Under the pieces are notes generated by a model. It did not search any database, was not told where the DNA came from, and saw only the letters and a program-made list of their open reading frames with translations. Positions 1-19,031 of a DNA stretch of 64,000 nucleotides are shown one piece after another; the first letter of the stretch is position 1, and the number at the start of each line of letters is the position of its first letter. Where the stretch lies: the NCBI GenBank assembly GCA_012295275.1, contig CM022679.1:1006775-1070774 (forward strand). Reading direction: 5' to 3'. This DNA is from Chrysomallon squamiferum (taxonomy: Eukaryota; Mollusca; Gastropoda; Neomphalida; Peltospiridae). The position numbers were made by a program, and so were the translations under genes.

Positions 1-1361
1 TAAATGACTAAAATTACAAACTTAAACAAACTTTCATTATGAAAGAAGATTTTGAAAGAAATGTGATTTGAATAAGAAAGAGCAGATCGAGAAGATGCTA
101 AGAAAGTAGAATTAGAAAATACTGTAGAAAGACTGTGATGAGATATATAGACAAAACTGTCCTATGTTGGAAGATGATGCATTGAAAATCTTTTCTTGTA
201 AAACAGAAAAAACATGCTCTGTCTATAAAGATTGAAACGTTAGAATAACAATTGTAATGGAGTGCTGCGGAAAGCTGAAAGTGGGTTTTAAAATTCACAA
301 ATTCAATTTATATGATTTTCTGTTTCTTTCAGTGCAATTGATTGTTTTAGACAGACAGAAATCAAGAAAGGAAAGAAAAGAAAAAGAGCAACAACAACAG
401 AAACTAATAACAGTTAAAATAAATAGATAAATAAATAAATAAATAAATAAAAGAGAAAAACATGCTCTGTCTATAAAGATTGAAACGTTAGAATAACAAT
501 TGTAATGGAGTGCTGCGGAAAGCTGAAAGTGGGTTTTAAAATTCACAAATTCAATTTATATGATTTTCTGTTTCTTTCAGTGCAATTGATTGTTTTAGAC
601 AGACAGAAATCAAGAAAGGAAAGAAAAGAAAAAGAGCAACAACAACAGAAACTAATAACAGTTAAAATAAATAGATAAATAAATAAATAAATAAATAAAT
701 AAATGAATAAATCAGTGTATAAATAAATAAATAAATGTTAAATGTTACAGTATTGGCCTGTAGCTACATGTTAAAAGTTACTGTATTGTTACATAGCTTC
801 ATGTTAGATGTTAGAGTATTGTTATGTAATTTCACGTTAAATGTAGCATGTTTATTGTTACAGTGTATGTGATAACCCTATGAGTGAAATCTATCATACG
901 TTTGACGAAATATTAGTTTCATTTACAAGGTAGTACGAGATAGTTACAAACTGTTATATTAATAAGAAACGTACACTCTTTTACATTTAGAAATGTGTAA
1001 GATGTATAGGCAAAGTTTGTACAAATAGTAACAGTCGTAACAGTGGTAGTAGTAGTGGTACTAGTGTTAGCAGTAGTAGTAGTAGTAGTACTAGTATAAT
1101 ACTATTACTGTTATTATTATTATTGGTAATTTAACTTTTGTTTTGTTTAAGTAAGTAAATAAATAAATGAAAGGGAAGAAAGAAAGAAAGGAAGAAAATA
1201 AAATCTTTTTTTGAAAACTTCTGCTTCGTATTTACTTTATCTTTATTTTACAAAGATAAACGTAGCTATTTATTTGTTCATTTGTTTATTTTCTATTTCT
1301 TTAAAGAATAATTATCTTGAAATGACTGACGCTTTTGAAACGTTTTATATTTTTAGCATTA

Positions 1362-1406
<45 letters not shown>

Positions 1407-1582
1407 TATAAAATAAAATGAAATGAACAAAACACAAATTAAATCAGGTCATTGTATATCAAGTTAATGCAGAAGAATCTAGACACCATTAGCTGAAAAT
1501 CTGAAATTGAGAAATTGCAAATCTCTTTCTGATTTGTGTAATAATTACGAAGGATTCTGTTCTGTTGTATATTTTTCTCAGT
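1..1582. other. Non-coding 3' flank of lectin gene
   Basis: No convincing exon. It holds the 248-bp direct duplication at 205-700, a CAG/TAG-type trinucleotide stretch near 1040-1100 and an (AAT)n tract at 1366-1404. Short minus frames at 98-546 lie inside the duplicated segment. Confidence 0.6.
205..700. repeat. 248-bp direct tandem duplication (two copies)
   Basis: The segment starting at the catgctctgt motif at 213 recurs at 461, giving a 248-bp period. Both copies end in an AAAT tract, and the second tract is longer. Near identity suggests a recent duplication, perhaps primed by the AAAT tracts. Confidence 0.9.
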
Positions 1583-2449
1583 TTACATAAGTTTTTCACA
1601 GATGTAACGTGAACTGTAGAGGCAGTTAATGTCAATACATCCGTGTTTATATTTGCCAAAGTCTAAATCCACGCAGAATTCACCAGCGTTGTTGGAGCTG
1701 TTCGGTTCTCCTGGTGCCCAGCTGGTGTAGCTCAACGGTGAACCGTCCAGCCACACCCAGTTACCGTTGTGGGTCGGGTCGTGAGCTCCCACGTGAAACA
1801 AGGTACGTTGATGATCTAGAAAATAAATACATAACTAGATGAGAAACCCGCTCTCAGTTTCATATATTCCAGACAGGATGGTTACATTGTATCATGTGCA
1901 TGGTTACACTGATGATAAACGTGGTTTCATTAATCATATACATGGTGACTGTATATTATTTAAATGATTACATTGTATGATATACATAGTCACATTTCGT
2001 TATATGCATTGTAGTATTTAGTCATATACATGGTCACCTTGTGTCATACATAGGGTTATGTTTTTAACAAACATGGTTTACATTCCACCATATACATGAG
2101 AAAAATGTGTCGTATATATGATTACATATACAGAGTTGTATTGTGTTATATATATGGTTACACATAGATGGTTACATTGTGTTATATATATGGATGCACT
2201 GAAACAAAGAAATTGGAGACAGATGTATTATACAGCAGGCTACTTTTTGACGTTTCTCAAATTGAAATAATTTGCTTTCTTTTTTATGTGAAAATAAAAT
2301 GAATCTGACATTTTCATCATAATTAGTAATTTCTGTTAATATTACTACAAAAATCAGTAATATGTATTAATGTTATTCTTCGATTAATAATTAGATTAAT
2401 AGAAGAAAATAGTTTCAAATAACTTATTAATATACGTTTAATCAAGGTA

Positions 2450-2542
<93 letters not shown>

Positions 2543-3993
2543 CAATTTCGTTTTTCCCGTTCTACTCACCAAGAGACAACATTTCCACAATGGCTGAGTT
2601 TTTCTGATGTGAGTCTAACAGTACAAGTCTCGCACCTTCTGACTGACATCTGTGTTGAGCTGAGAGCCACGTCTGTTTGTCTGACGACAACTTCACACAA
2701 AGTGGTCCTTTTCTGATCAAACGGTAACCATCTGAGTTACACCTTTCTGTAACGAAACACACAAAACTAACATGAAACCGTTTTTATATAGATTAACCTA
2801 ACATCAAAGTATTGTTATATACTCTATACTAACAACAGTAAGCGGCTATATGGATTACATTTACACCAAGACGTTGTTATATGTACTAAACTGTCATCAA
2901 AATACTGTATTTTGCAATATCAGAATGCAATATTTTGGAGGCATACCATTTATTCTAAAATATTCCTAGGATATTACGTTCAAACCATCTGAATACTCGT
3001 GGCACTAAAGCTATTTGATGTGAGATTTTGTCTAAAATCAAGTTTCTCGGTGGCCATTTTGAAAAATTGGCTGTCTCAGGTAATCAGTTTTAATATTTTG
3101 TTTTACAAATAACATATATCATGTTATACCTGGGAGATTCCTGAACAAAATTATATCATTCGTGGAAGAATTTCATTATTCAGAGTTTCTTACGATGACT
3201 ATTTTGCAAAAGATGAATTTTGTGTACCTCCATCCCTTTAGTGATACCAGTTTGACAGAACCACCAGTCCTAAAACATTGCTGGGACGATGCCCAATTAA
3301 AAACCTATCATCAAATCTTCTGAATACTAGTCGTCTGTGAAAATCAGCTTCTTGACTATAGGAAAGTCCCGGTGTTAAATCGTTGACCAGAACAGCACTG
3401 AGATTATACTAACAGGTCGTACTTTTCAGGTCGTGTTGATACTGTGTCTGCATACAGCACGTAACTTAGTCTGTTGTCATATCCCATGTGTATAAAGTCA
3501 GACAAAAATTCTGAAGGCATGTTTTGGTTTCTTAATTCCACTTTTCTGTTTAATTATAGGATCTGGGATAAATCGTTTAGGGGACACATGTCCTCAGGCG
3601 GCTAGCTGGCGGCCATTTTGAATTTATACAAATTAGTGTACTGCCAGATTTTCTCCAAATTTCTTATGTATATTCACAGTGACTCCCCTAATAAACAAAA
3701 GTAAGGTAATCAAAATTATGCGTTTTGTAGACAAATGACGAATAGTCAAGAATATTACATTAAAAGAGAAACTTAAACTAATACCTGACTGCAGAACGAA
3801 GTAGATGACACCAGGTGATATTCCAACATTGAAAGTATCAAGCCATCTGTTTTCCAGGTAACAGTTTCTCTTTTCCTGGTTGAAGAAACATGTGGAACAT
3901 GTTGAATTGTAAGCACAGTAAATCACACATGCTATAACTGTGTCTGTCGGTACTGGAGCAGTGGTGTTTGTAAAAACTAGCACTCTGTAGATA
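1583..3993 (-). CDS. Secreted PAN-like + C-type lectin domain protein (5' end uncertain)
   Basis: Three exons join in frame on the minus strand: 3993-3785, 2746-2570 and 1815-1583 (stop TAA). Introns are GT-AG and the last two are phase 1. The first exon has the Cys spacing of a PAN/apple-like module (ACVIYC, STCSTCFF, RNCYLEN). The other two form one C-type lectin domain: RCNSDGYRL start, WLSAQHRC helix, HVGAHDP in place of WIGL, WVWLDGSPL, an EPN motif, EFCVDL and the closing YICEK. EPN is the tripeptide of mannose-type calcium sites, but the usual WND stretch is replaced by CIDINC, so sugar and calcium binding are uncertain. The acceptor at 3993 could instead be the one giving 3984. The 5' end is not certain; see the candidate signal exon at 4803-4861. 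A GA microsatellite fills the intron next to the 2570 donor. Domain calls are from motif reading; lectin confidence is high, PAN moderate. Confidence 0.72.
2449..2537. repeat. (GA)n microsatellite
   Basis: Nearly pure AG dinucleotide tract inside the intron splitting the lectin domain, about 30 bp from the exon 2 donor. Confidence 0.95.
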
Positions 3994-4062
3994 CTGGCAA
4001 TATACTGACTCATACCAACCATAGTCGATATAATTAAGTAATAGAAAAAAAATGTAGAGAAA

Positions 4063-4374
4063 GTGCGAAAAAATCCAATAGCAGTAGTCAGATGTAAAAA
4101 CGAAATAACAATTGACAGATATCCAAATAAAACAACAGTAATAAGATATCCAAATAATACAACAGTAGTCAGATATCCAAATAAAACAACAGTAGTCAGA
4201 TATCCAGATAAAACAACAATAGTCAGATATCAAAATAAAACAACAGTTGACAGATATCCAAATAAAACAACAGTAGTCAGATATCAGAATAAAGCAGCAG
4301 TAGTCAGATATCAAAATGAAACAGTAGTAGTCAGATATCAAAATGAAACAGTAGTAGTCCGGTTTATTAAATGA
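4063..4374. repeat. 27-bp tandem repeat in lectin 5' intron
   Basis: About ten copies of a 27-bp unit with core AGATATCCAAATAAAACAAC, just upstream of the PAN-like exon. Because 27 is a multiple of three, both strands stay open (nine-residue peptide periods), which is an artefact and not a gene. Confidence 0.85.
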
Positions 4375-4802
4375 GTTCTGGAAATAAAACTGATATAATC
4401 AAATTAGAAAACGGACACATATAATCTTAGACGGATATAGTCACATATAGCTATAATGAGATAACTGAGACAGATATAAACAAAGACAGATATAATCAGT
4501 CAGATATAGATAACAGAGAAATGATGTCGTCTGTAGCTGAGACATCTTATAACTGACAACTGGTGACGCTATGACAGGAAACGTAGTTAAATATTGATCT
4601 GATTATTGTGTTCACCCTACTGTTAGTTGCCAACTTTGTGACTATTTTATCTTCTAGAACACTTCTGTGTCTTATTTTAACAAAGCGTTAATAATTATTA
4701 TTATCATTTTTTTACACTCCGTCGGCTCCACGTACAGACATAGCAGAGCGACAACATTTATTGAAAGATTAATGATATGAAAGCCACTACAAAAACCAAC
4801 AC

Positions 4803-4861
4803 CATTCAAACCAAAACAGAACAAAGCAAAGTAAAACGCACACAAACAAAAAACACAACAT
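4803..4861 (-). other. Candidate signal-peptide exon of the lectin gene
   Basis: ATG at 4861-4859 opens 19 hydrophobic codons beginning MLCFLFVCVLLCFVLF. The donor after 4803 (gtgttgg) is weak. Its phase 2 end joins in frame to the acceptor at 3993 and would create a Cys codon. This is a phase and hydrophobicity match only. An upstream in-frame ATG at 4972 is also open, so the true start is not settled. Confidence 0.3.
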
Positions 4862-5758
4862 TATTAATGTTTGGCTTGATGAACATGAATAAATCTGCGC
4901 ATCAGACTTTGTAAGAGATTTTATGGACGACTCGTTTGACTTCTTTATAAAACGTTCTGGACTGAATAACACTGGAAGTCATTTTTCATTGGCCAATCCT
5001 GATCAAGTCTATGCGAAGACAAAGTAAAAGAGTTTTAATAGATTTTGAAAAGAGCATTACAAAGGCTTAGAATCGTCTGTATCTAACACTATGCGTCTTC
5101 TAGGTAACGCCTTTTGTTTAGAAAATATTGACTTTCAAAAGATGTATGCACTCGAGAATCATTTGTCTTTATAGAACTGTTTGTTCTTCTCTGATTATAA
5201 ATAAAACATATTATCTAACAATTTGTGTATGTTGTCACAAAATGAACTAATGAATTATATCTCAATTATAAATGTACGCTGAATATTAATCCCTAAGGAA
5301 CTGGCAACAAGTTAAATACGGAAATAGGGTAAACAAGAAACTGAGTGAAGAGTGAAGAAGAAGTTGGCTGAAGGACAAGTATTGAATTGACTGAAGCTCA
5401 AAGAAGGCACAGACTGAACGATAAGACATTCAGCAAGAAGTGATGAAGCACAAGATCAGTCTTTCTCGTTATTTTCCCATCAGAAGGTCCACATAACAGA
5501 TTCTTTATTGCTAAGTGTTAGGATGACATCAAACTTCTTTCCTCTGACACATCATCCTTACATATATCTAAAATATTTTGTCCAGATTTGATTAAACCGA
5601 GATTGCTTTATTCATTTGGAGCGACAGAAAACTGCCTCTTATATGTTATATTCATACTGACCATATAATTCGAAGATTATAGTTTGAAAATGCTCTGAAA
5701 TATCTTATCAAATCTGTTTAAACAAGGAAAGAGAGATAGAGAGAGAGATGTTAATAGA

Positions 5759-5760
<2 letters not shown>
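4862..5760. other. Intergenic, nothing recognised
   Basis: Mixed-composition AT-rich DNA between the lectin gene and the first protease unit. No open frame with family motifs and no tandem structure until the GA tract at 5762. Confidence 0.5.

Positions 5761-5761
<1 letters not shown>

Positions 5762-5847
<86 letters not shown>
5762..5847. repeat. (GA)n tract at the U1 unit boundary
   Basis: Pure AG tract followed by a near-identical flank beginning tacgtttgcg. The same GA-plus-flank junction recurs at 16607, 23808 and 30333, so these tracts mark the boundaries of the tandem duplication. Confidence 0.95.
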
Positions 5848-5852
<5 letters not shown>

Positions 5853-5859
5853 AGAGAGA

Positions 5860-6793
5860 GTACGTTTGCGTTATATGCAGAATTGATAAAACAAATTATT
5901 CAGAATAATCACTTACGGTAGATGAAGGGTTTTTTAACAGAGATATTTTCTCCTGGCTAGACAAATTGTAAACATACTTTCTGCAAGACAAATCTTCTGA
6001 TTTGTGTGAAAGATAATGAGTATAACTACTTTAATATTTTCAATGGCACAGAATATAAATCACTTTCTTGTGTTTTCAGTAGCACTGCCTTGTTTACCAC
6101 ATTCGCCACAGTATTGCTATATTTGTAAATGTACGGATATTTATTATTATTATATTATTAATTTGTCATTTCCAAAATTGGATTTCAGATTCAGTTGTGC
6201 GTTCATGTAAAGATGTGTTTAGTAAATGTATGATACATGTATTCCATATCTGAAACTATCGATGTTACGTTATCACAAAATTCTCCAACTTCTTTGTTAC
6301 AGGTGAATTCTACGTTCAGTTTCTAATTAATATTTTGACAGTGCCTCTATGAGTTTGTAATTAATCATTTTACAGGGCTATTTTCAGTTTATAATAAAAA
6401 CATTGTCATGCTCGGAATCTTAAGTGTCAGCTAAAGTATGTCTTTTTTTTCCTTCTTTGTGTATGTATATATGTGTGTGTGTGTGTGTGTGTGTTTATAT
6501 ATAAAATAGTTTAAGGAGGAATTCTGTAAAGAAATATGTGCCATTTTGTTTGTCATACAACAAATATTTATGTGAACTGTATTTGGATATGGATGTGTTT
6601 GCGCGCGTTTGTCTGTATGTGTATATCTTTGTGTTTGTATGTTTATGCTGTGTATTGATATCTAAGCAATAACGTTTTGTTTTTAGAATATGTACTGAAG
6701 TGCATGCCTGAACACACACACACACAGTCAGGAATCCTTTGTATCAGTATGTGTATTACAAGTACCTCTTTTCATTTACAAATGTTTTAAAAA
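5860..6793. other. Conserved 3' flank of unit U1
   Basis: About 0.9 kb shared with 16700-17610, 23895-24930 and 30470-31470. It contains a 64-codon plus frame (6016-6210) that is broken in U3 and U4, so it reads as duplicated flank rather than a gene. GT/CA microsatellites of different length sit near 6470-6490 and 6713-6726. Confidence 0.7.
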
Positions 6794-6799
6794 TTTATT
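6794..6799 (-). promoter_or_regulatory. Polyadenylation signal AATAAA (U1)
   Basis: AATAAA on the minus strand, 44 bp past the U1 stop. The same hexamer occurs at the same distance in U2 (17610-17615), U3 (24931-24936) and U4 (31470-31475). Confidence 0.6.
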
Positions 6800-6842
6800 A
6801 TCTCGTTGACACACATGACATTCTGTAGTGCAGACACAATGG

Positions 6843-12094
<5,252 letters not shown>

Positions 12095-12344
12095 GGCACT
12101 GTTAAATATTTATTATTATTTACATTTGTAAACCAACAAACATATATTAGAAAATGAAGTCTAACGTGTGAAATGGACTTCGTGTGTAATTATTATAATA
12201 TCTACACGTATAATGAGCATGCACACCCGTTTGTTTACCACAAAATTTAATTTGTATGCACAGACACTGCTTCCCGAGCTGTTGTGATATAAACACAGAA
12301 ACATACAGCAAAATAGTCTGATATTTAACACATCGCCTGCACGT

Positions 12345-12600
12345 TCACAGAGGTTATAGAAATTATATGTATGTTCACAAAGGTTATACAAATTACATGT
12401 ATGTTCACAAAGGTTATAGAAATTATATATAGTTCACAAAGGTTATACAAATTACATGTATGTTCACAAAGGTTATACAAATTATATATAGTTCACAAAG
12501 GTTATACAAATTACATGTATGTTCACAAAGTTCATAACAAATTATGTGTACGTTTACCAAGGTTGTACAAATTATGTGTACGTTCACACATATTACACTG
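12345..12600. repeat. 31-bp minisatellite upstream of U1 exon 1
   Basis: Eight or so degenerate copies of the same unit found in intron 4, about 250-500 bp upstream of the U1 start codon. It falls in the left arm of the palindrome. Confidence 0.8.
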
Positions 12601-13453
12601 TGTTGCGTATACGTTGTATAGTTCACATTATCAAAGATAATAAAAATTGTCAGACAACAACATGTATATTCTCTATTGAAATAATCACACAGCAATATGT
12701 AAATTCTATAATGAAATAGTCACTTAACAATGTACATTCTGTAGTGAAATATTCACACAATTTGTAAAGTCTGTAATGAAATAGTCATACAACAATACGC
12801 AAATTCTGCAAAAATATATATTTTTTAAATTAATAAAACAATAGGTAAATTTTATACTGATTTTTCTTTTTCTTTCTTACTTCTGTTTTCTTTCCTTATG
12901 AAAGATAACAAAAACTGTCACATAACAACATGCATATTCTGTATTGAAATAGTCACACAGGAACATGTAAATTCTGTATTGAAATAATCACACAGGAATA
13001 TGTAAATTCTGTAATGAAATAGTCACATAACAAAATTCTGTGGTGAAATGTTCACACAGCAATATTTAAAGTCTGTAATGAAACAGTCACACAGGAATAT
13101 GTAAATTCTGTAATGAAATAGTCACACAACATGTAAATTCTGTAATGAAATAATCACACAGGAATATGTAAATTCTGTAATGAAATAGTCAAACAACAAA
13201 ATTCTGTAGATAAATAATCACACAGCAATATGTAAAATCTGTACTCAAATTCACAAAACAATATGCAAATTCTGCAAAAAACAAAAAGTAAAACAATAAT
13301 ATATAAATTGTATACCGAATTTTCTTTTTCTTTCCTACTTCTGTTTCATTTCCTTAAGATATACAATTTTTTGTACCGAAATATCGCACATTAATATATA
13401 GTTTTCGAACTCAAATTATAACAGCACTGTGTATACCGAACGCTGAATGTGAT
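12600..13453. other. U1 distal 5' flank with degenerate 30-40 bp repeats
   Basis: Repeated fragments around TCTGTAATGAAATAGTCACAC occur at least ten times with irregular spacing. No open frame is supported. The stretch ends at the palindrome centre. Confidence 0.6.
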
Positions 13454-13794
13454 ATATATATATTCATTTCTTATCACATTCATCGTTCGGTATATACAGT
13501 GCTGTTATAATTTAAGTTCGAAAACTGTATATCATTATCTGACTATCTTAAGGAAATAAAACTGAAGTAAGAAAGAAAAAGAAAATTCAGTATAAGATTT
13601 ACATATTGTTTTATTAATTTTTTTATAATAAAAACAATTTTGTGCAGACTTTGCATATTGTTGTATGACAATTTCATTACAGACTTTACATATTGTGTGA
13701 ATATTTCACTACAGAGTTTACATGTTGTTGTGTGATAATTTTTATTATCTTTGATAATGTGAAGTATAAAACGTATGCGAAACACGGTGTAATA

Positions 13795-14205
13795 TGTGTG
13801 AACGTACACACAATTTGGTATAACCTTTGTGAACGTACACATAATTTGGTATAACCTTTGTGAACGTACACATAATTTGGTGTAACCTTTGTGAACGTAC
13901 ACATAATTTGGTATAACCTTTGTGAACGTACACACAATTTGGTATAACCTTTGTGAACGTACACATAATTTGGTATAACCTTTGTCAACGTACACATAAT
14001 TTGGTATAACCTTTGTGAACGTACACATAATTTGGTGTAACCTTTGTGAACGTGCATGCAATTTGTATAACGTTTGTGAATGTACATACAATTTGGAATA
14101 ACCTTTCTGAATATACATGTTATTTGTACAACCTGTGTTTACTACATAAAATTTGGTATAACCTTTGTGAACATATATATAATTTGTATAAACTTTGTGA
14201 ACGTG
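13795..14205. repeat. 31-bp minisatellite, right palindrome arm
   Basis: The cleanest array of this unit, about 13 copies in inverted orientation, with core GTATAACCTTTGTGAACGTA. With period 31 the translated pattern cycles through three frames, which explains the open minus frames here. Confidence 0.9.
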
Positions 14206-14419
14206 CATGTGATGTGTTAAATATCACAACAGCTCGGAAAGCAGTGTCTGTGCATACAAATTAAATTTTGTGGTAAACAAACGGGTGTACATGCTCATTA
14301 TACGTGTAGATATTATAATAATTACACGCGAAGTCCATTTCACACGTTAGACTTCATTTTCTAATATATGTTTGTTGGTTTACAAATGTAAATAATAATA
14401 TTAAATATTTAACAGTGCC

Positions 14420-15926
14420 ATGCTTTTTCATATTTTGCTTGTATTTTGTCTCCTAAAGTTTAAAGGTAAGAATAAAATGTCCATTGTTGTACGTATAAAC
14501 AAATATGTACATTTTAATATTCATAATATGTCTCTATTGTAATAGATAGAGAGATAGATAAATAGATTGATTGATAGATAGATAGATAGAGATAAACAGT
14601 CAGATAAATGTATAGATAGAGAGAGAGATAGGTAATTAGATAGGTAGATACATAGATATAGCAATATGCAGTTTGTTTATGTACATAGCAGAAATATGTA
14701 TGTGTGAACAGTATATTCATAAAGAAAAAGGTTTAATCCACGAAAACATTTACAACGATAATAATTCAGACAATGTTAGAAATTCTGCAGTCAAATTAAT
14801 TAAACAGAAGAATGGTGATATGAACTGTATCTGCAGAGTGATTTTTGTCACAAAAGAAAAAAATATTTATTTATTTATTTATTTATTTATTTTTTTATTT
14901 TGTATTTTTTTATATTTTAATCACTGTTTTACAAAATATGGCAGATCCTAAACTATCATAAGACGGTTTCAGGAAATCAGACATTCATGGTTAAAAAGAT
15001 CCCTAGATGACGTCCAGGGTTACGAAGTGAGTAGACTTCATGTACATTGCACTGACCTCAAAGTGTATCTCATGTGTATGAGATGCTGGACAGTGAATTG
15101 ATACATCTTGGTAAGACTCAGGTCTTGCGGCGAGTGACAGTGAGGAAACAACTGGTTCAGGGGTATTTCCACTGTATGTGGCAGACCTAACCAGACGTCG
15201 AGTCCAATTTGCTGTCACGTGATACCTGAGCCTTCTCCAGCTGAACTAGTTTTACTGACTGTAATAATACTGCCACCCTCGGTCGACATCCCCTCGTTTT
15301 CGCATTCCACTCACCCCCTTGTCATCAGATTTCAAGACTGCCATGTTAAACAAAAGGCTATGAATATTCCGTGTGTTGAATCAGAAGTTAACTGAACAAG
15401 TCACTTCAGAAGAGAGCAAGTTGTGTATCAGAGCCTATCAACGTCCTTTTAATCTCTCCAACATTGTAATGTTACAGTATACCTTTCTGCCAAACCAGAT
15501 GAACAGATGAACAAATGACAGATTTATCAGACATTTTTTTCCTTTTTGTGTCCATTTTCACATTTAATTTTCTTTTTTATTTTTCATTATTCCTTTATTA
15601 ATTTATTTTGTATTTATTTATTTCATTAAATTTTTATTTTTATTATTTTCTTAATTTTTTTATATTTTTTTTACTTATTTTTTCCTAATTTTATTTAATA
15701 ATTAATTTATTTAAATTTTATTTTATTTATTTTATTTATTTTTTATTTTAATTTTTTTTCATTTGTATTTTTTTTTATTTTATTTTTTACTTTTTTTAAT
15801 TTGTTCATTTTATTTTTTTTTTTATTTGTTTTTATTGTTTTTTTTATTTGTTTTTAATTTATTAATTTGTTTAATTTTAATTTTATTTATTTTTATTTAA
15901 TTTAATTTAATTTAATTTATTTATTT

Positions 15927-15993
<67 letters not shown>

Positions 15994-16464
15994 TTCATTC
16001 ATTTTTATTTATTTATGTTATTTTATTTTTTTATTTATTTATTTTATTTATTTACTTTATTTTATTTAATTTAATGTTATTTATTTATTTATTTTATTTT
16101 ATTTAATTTTGTTGTGTTTTCTTAAATTTGTTCATATTTTATTTTACTTTCTTTCATTTATTTACGTATTTATTTATTTATTTTATTTATTGATTGATGG
16201 ATTTTATTATTTTATTTTATTTTATTTTATTTAATGATTTTTTTACTTACATACATTCTTACTTACTAATTTATTTTTTTCTAGAAAGTCAAAGGATACA
16301 CAGACGTACAATCGGCAGTGAGCAGATATCACGTGGTAGTGACCCGTGGATAGTTTTACTCAAGGGTACATCAGTTTACAAAAACCTGCTGTGGACAACG
16401 ACGAGTTCTACGGTGTGATCAACAGCCAATGGATCCTGACAGCAGCTCACTGCTTTTATATGAG
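14420..16464 (+). pseudogene. Inverted partial S1 protease copy (U1')
   Basis: Plus-strand copy of exon 1 (14420-14465, MLFHILLVFCLLKFK, good donor) and exon 2 (16285-16464). Exon 2 is 180 nt rather than 199. A 19-nt deletion near 16413 removes the Cys42 region, shifts the frame and brings an in-frame TGA right after SSTV. The activation motif is also changed to TIGS. Exons 3-7 are absent: homology ends at 16470 and U2's 3' flank follows. No functional enzyme can be made. Its KGTSVYKN stretch resembles U3 more than U1, hinting at sequence exchange between copies. A short secreted peptide remains possible but is unsupported. Confidence 0.85.
15540..16240. repeat. (TTTA)n/(TTTTA)n tract, inverted copy intron 1
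   Basis: Mirror counterpart of 10250-10740, expanded to about 0.7 kb, ending about 45 bp before the exon 2 acceptor of the pseudogene. Confidence 0.92.
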
Positions 16465-16555
16465 GTGTCTGCATGCATAAATACATACATTACATTCATA
16501 TATATATACATATATAGTACATACATACGTACGTACATACACAGATTCGTACATG

Positions 16556-17658
<1,103 letters not shown>

Positions 17659-17826
17659 TCAGTTGTAGATATGTCTTTTTATCCACTGCAAGTACATGCT
17701 GACCCGGGTAAACACAGCGGGGATGTCACCTGATCTGAGTTTACTGCTGAATGATACGATACCAGAAACAACGTGTTTGCCGTCCACTTTACACACCAGA
17801 GCACTACCACTGTCTCCCTGATAGCA

Positions 17827-17891
<65 letters not shown>

Positions 17892-17988
17892 TACAACAGC
17901 AACAACAACACAATAATAATAATAATAATAACAAAAACAATAATAACAATATTAATAATAATAATAATTACAACAGCAACAAGAGCAC

Positions 17989-18033
<45 letters not shown>

Positions 18034-18299
18034 TACAACAATGACAGCAGTAATAGCAATAGCAACATAAACAATAAGAACAAGAACAATAATAATAATA
18101 GCAATAGCAGCAGTAACACCAACATCAATACTAATGATAATAATAATGAGAATGATAATGACAACAATAAGAACAACAAGAATAATAATAATAGTAACAG
18201 CAGAAGAACGACAATAACAACAACAATAGCAACAACAACAATAATAGCAGCAATAACAACAACATTAATAATAATAATAATGATTATGCTGATGATGAC

Positions 18300-18337
<38 letters not shown>

Positions 18338-18967
18338 TAATAATATTAATAGTGATAATAGCAATAATGATAATAATAATAATAGAAATAATAGTAGTAT
18401 TAGTATTAGTAGCAGTAGTAATAGTGGTGGTGGTAATGGTAGTACTAGCAGTATCAGTAATGGTAGTTTAATATTGAGAAGAACAATAACAACTAAAAAC
18501 TACAATGACAGCAATGGCAGCACGTGTTAACCCTTGGTTTGTTTTGCTCACTAGACAGACGCCAATCCTTCTATCTTTGTGTCCTGCGCAGATTCTGTAC
18601 GTCATCCTCAATCTATAATATTTCTGACACAGAGAATCCCACCTCACTGGTATCTTTATCTTCCGAGCGGCCGAAGATGGAGCTCCCCCTATAATAATAA
18701 TAAATAAAAAAAAAGTATTCATTAACCTTAGATATATTTAACAACAACAAGAAGAAACAAAAACAGAAGATAATTAAAAAAAACGCACAAAAGATCCCTA
18801 AACGAATCAAATAGATAGAACTGAATGAATAAACAAAAACAGTGATGATGCTAAATAGAAACCGTGTAAGATAGAATAAAAAATAAAAATTATCCATTAT
18901 ATATTTATTATTATTATTTCTTTTTTCTGCTTTTGTTGCTGTTGTTGCTTTTTTATTTATTTATTAT

Positions 18968-19031
<64 letters not shown>

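Noticed and set aside
4063-4374. 103-codon plus frame with nine-residue periods
   Set aside because: 27-bp tandem repeat in the lectin 5' intron, also open on the minus strand.
6016-6210. 64-codon plus frame shared with 16854-17048
   Set aside because: In U3 the frame has an internal TAG, and in U4 the start is lost and the frame shifts. It is duplicated 3' flank.
13795-14205. CRISPR-like look of regularly spaced repeats
   Set aside because: Units are head-to-tail with no unique spacers, and the setting is a eukaryotic intron-bearing locus.
13543-14208. 221-codon minus frame and neighbours
   Set aside because: Produced by the 31-bp minisatellite, which has few stops and cycles through the frames; the same peptides appear in all three frames.
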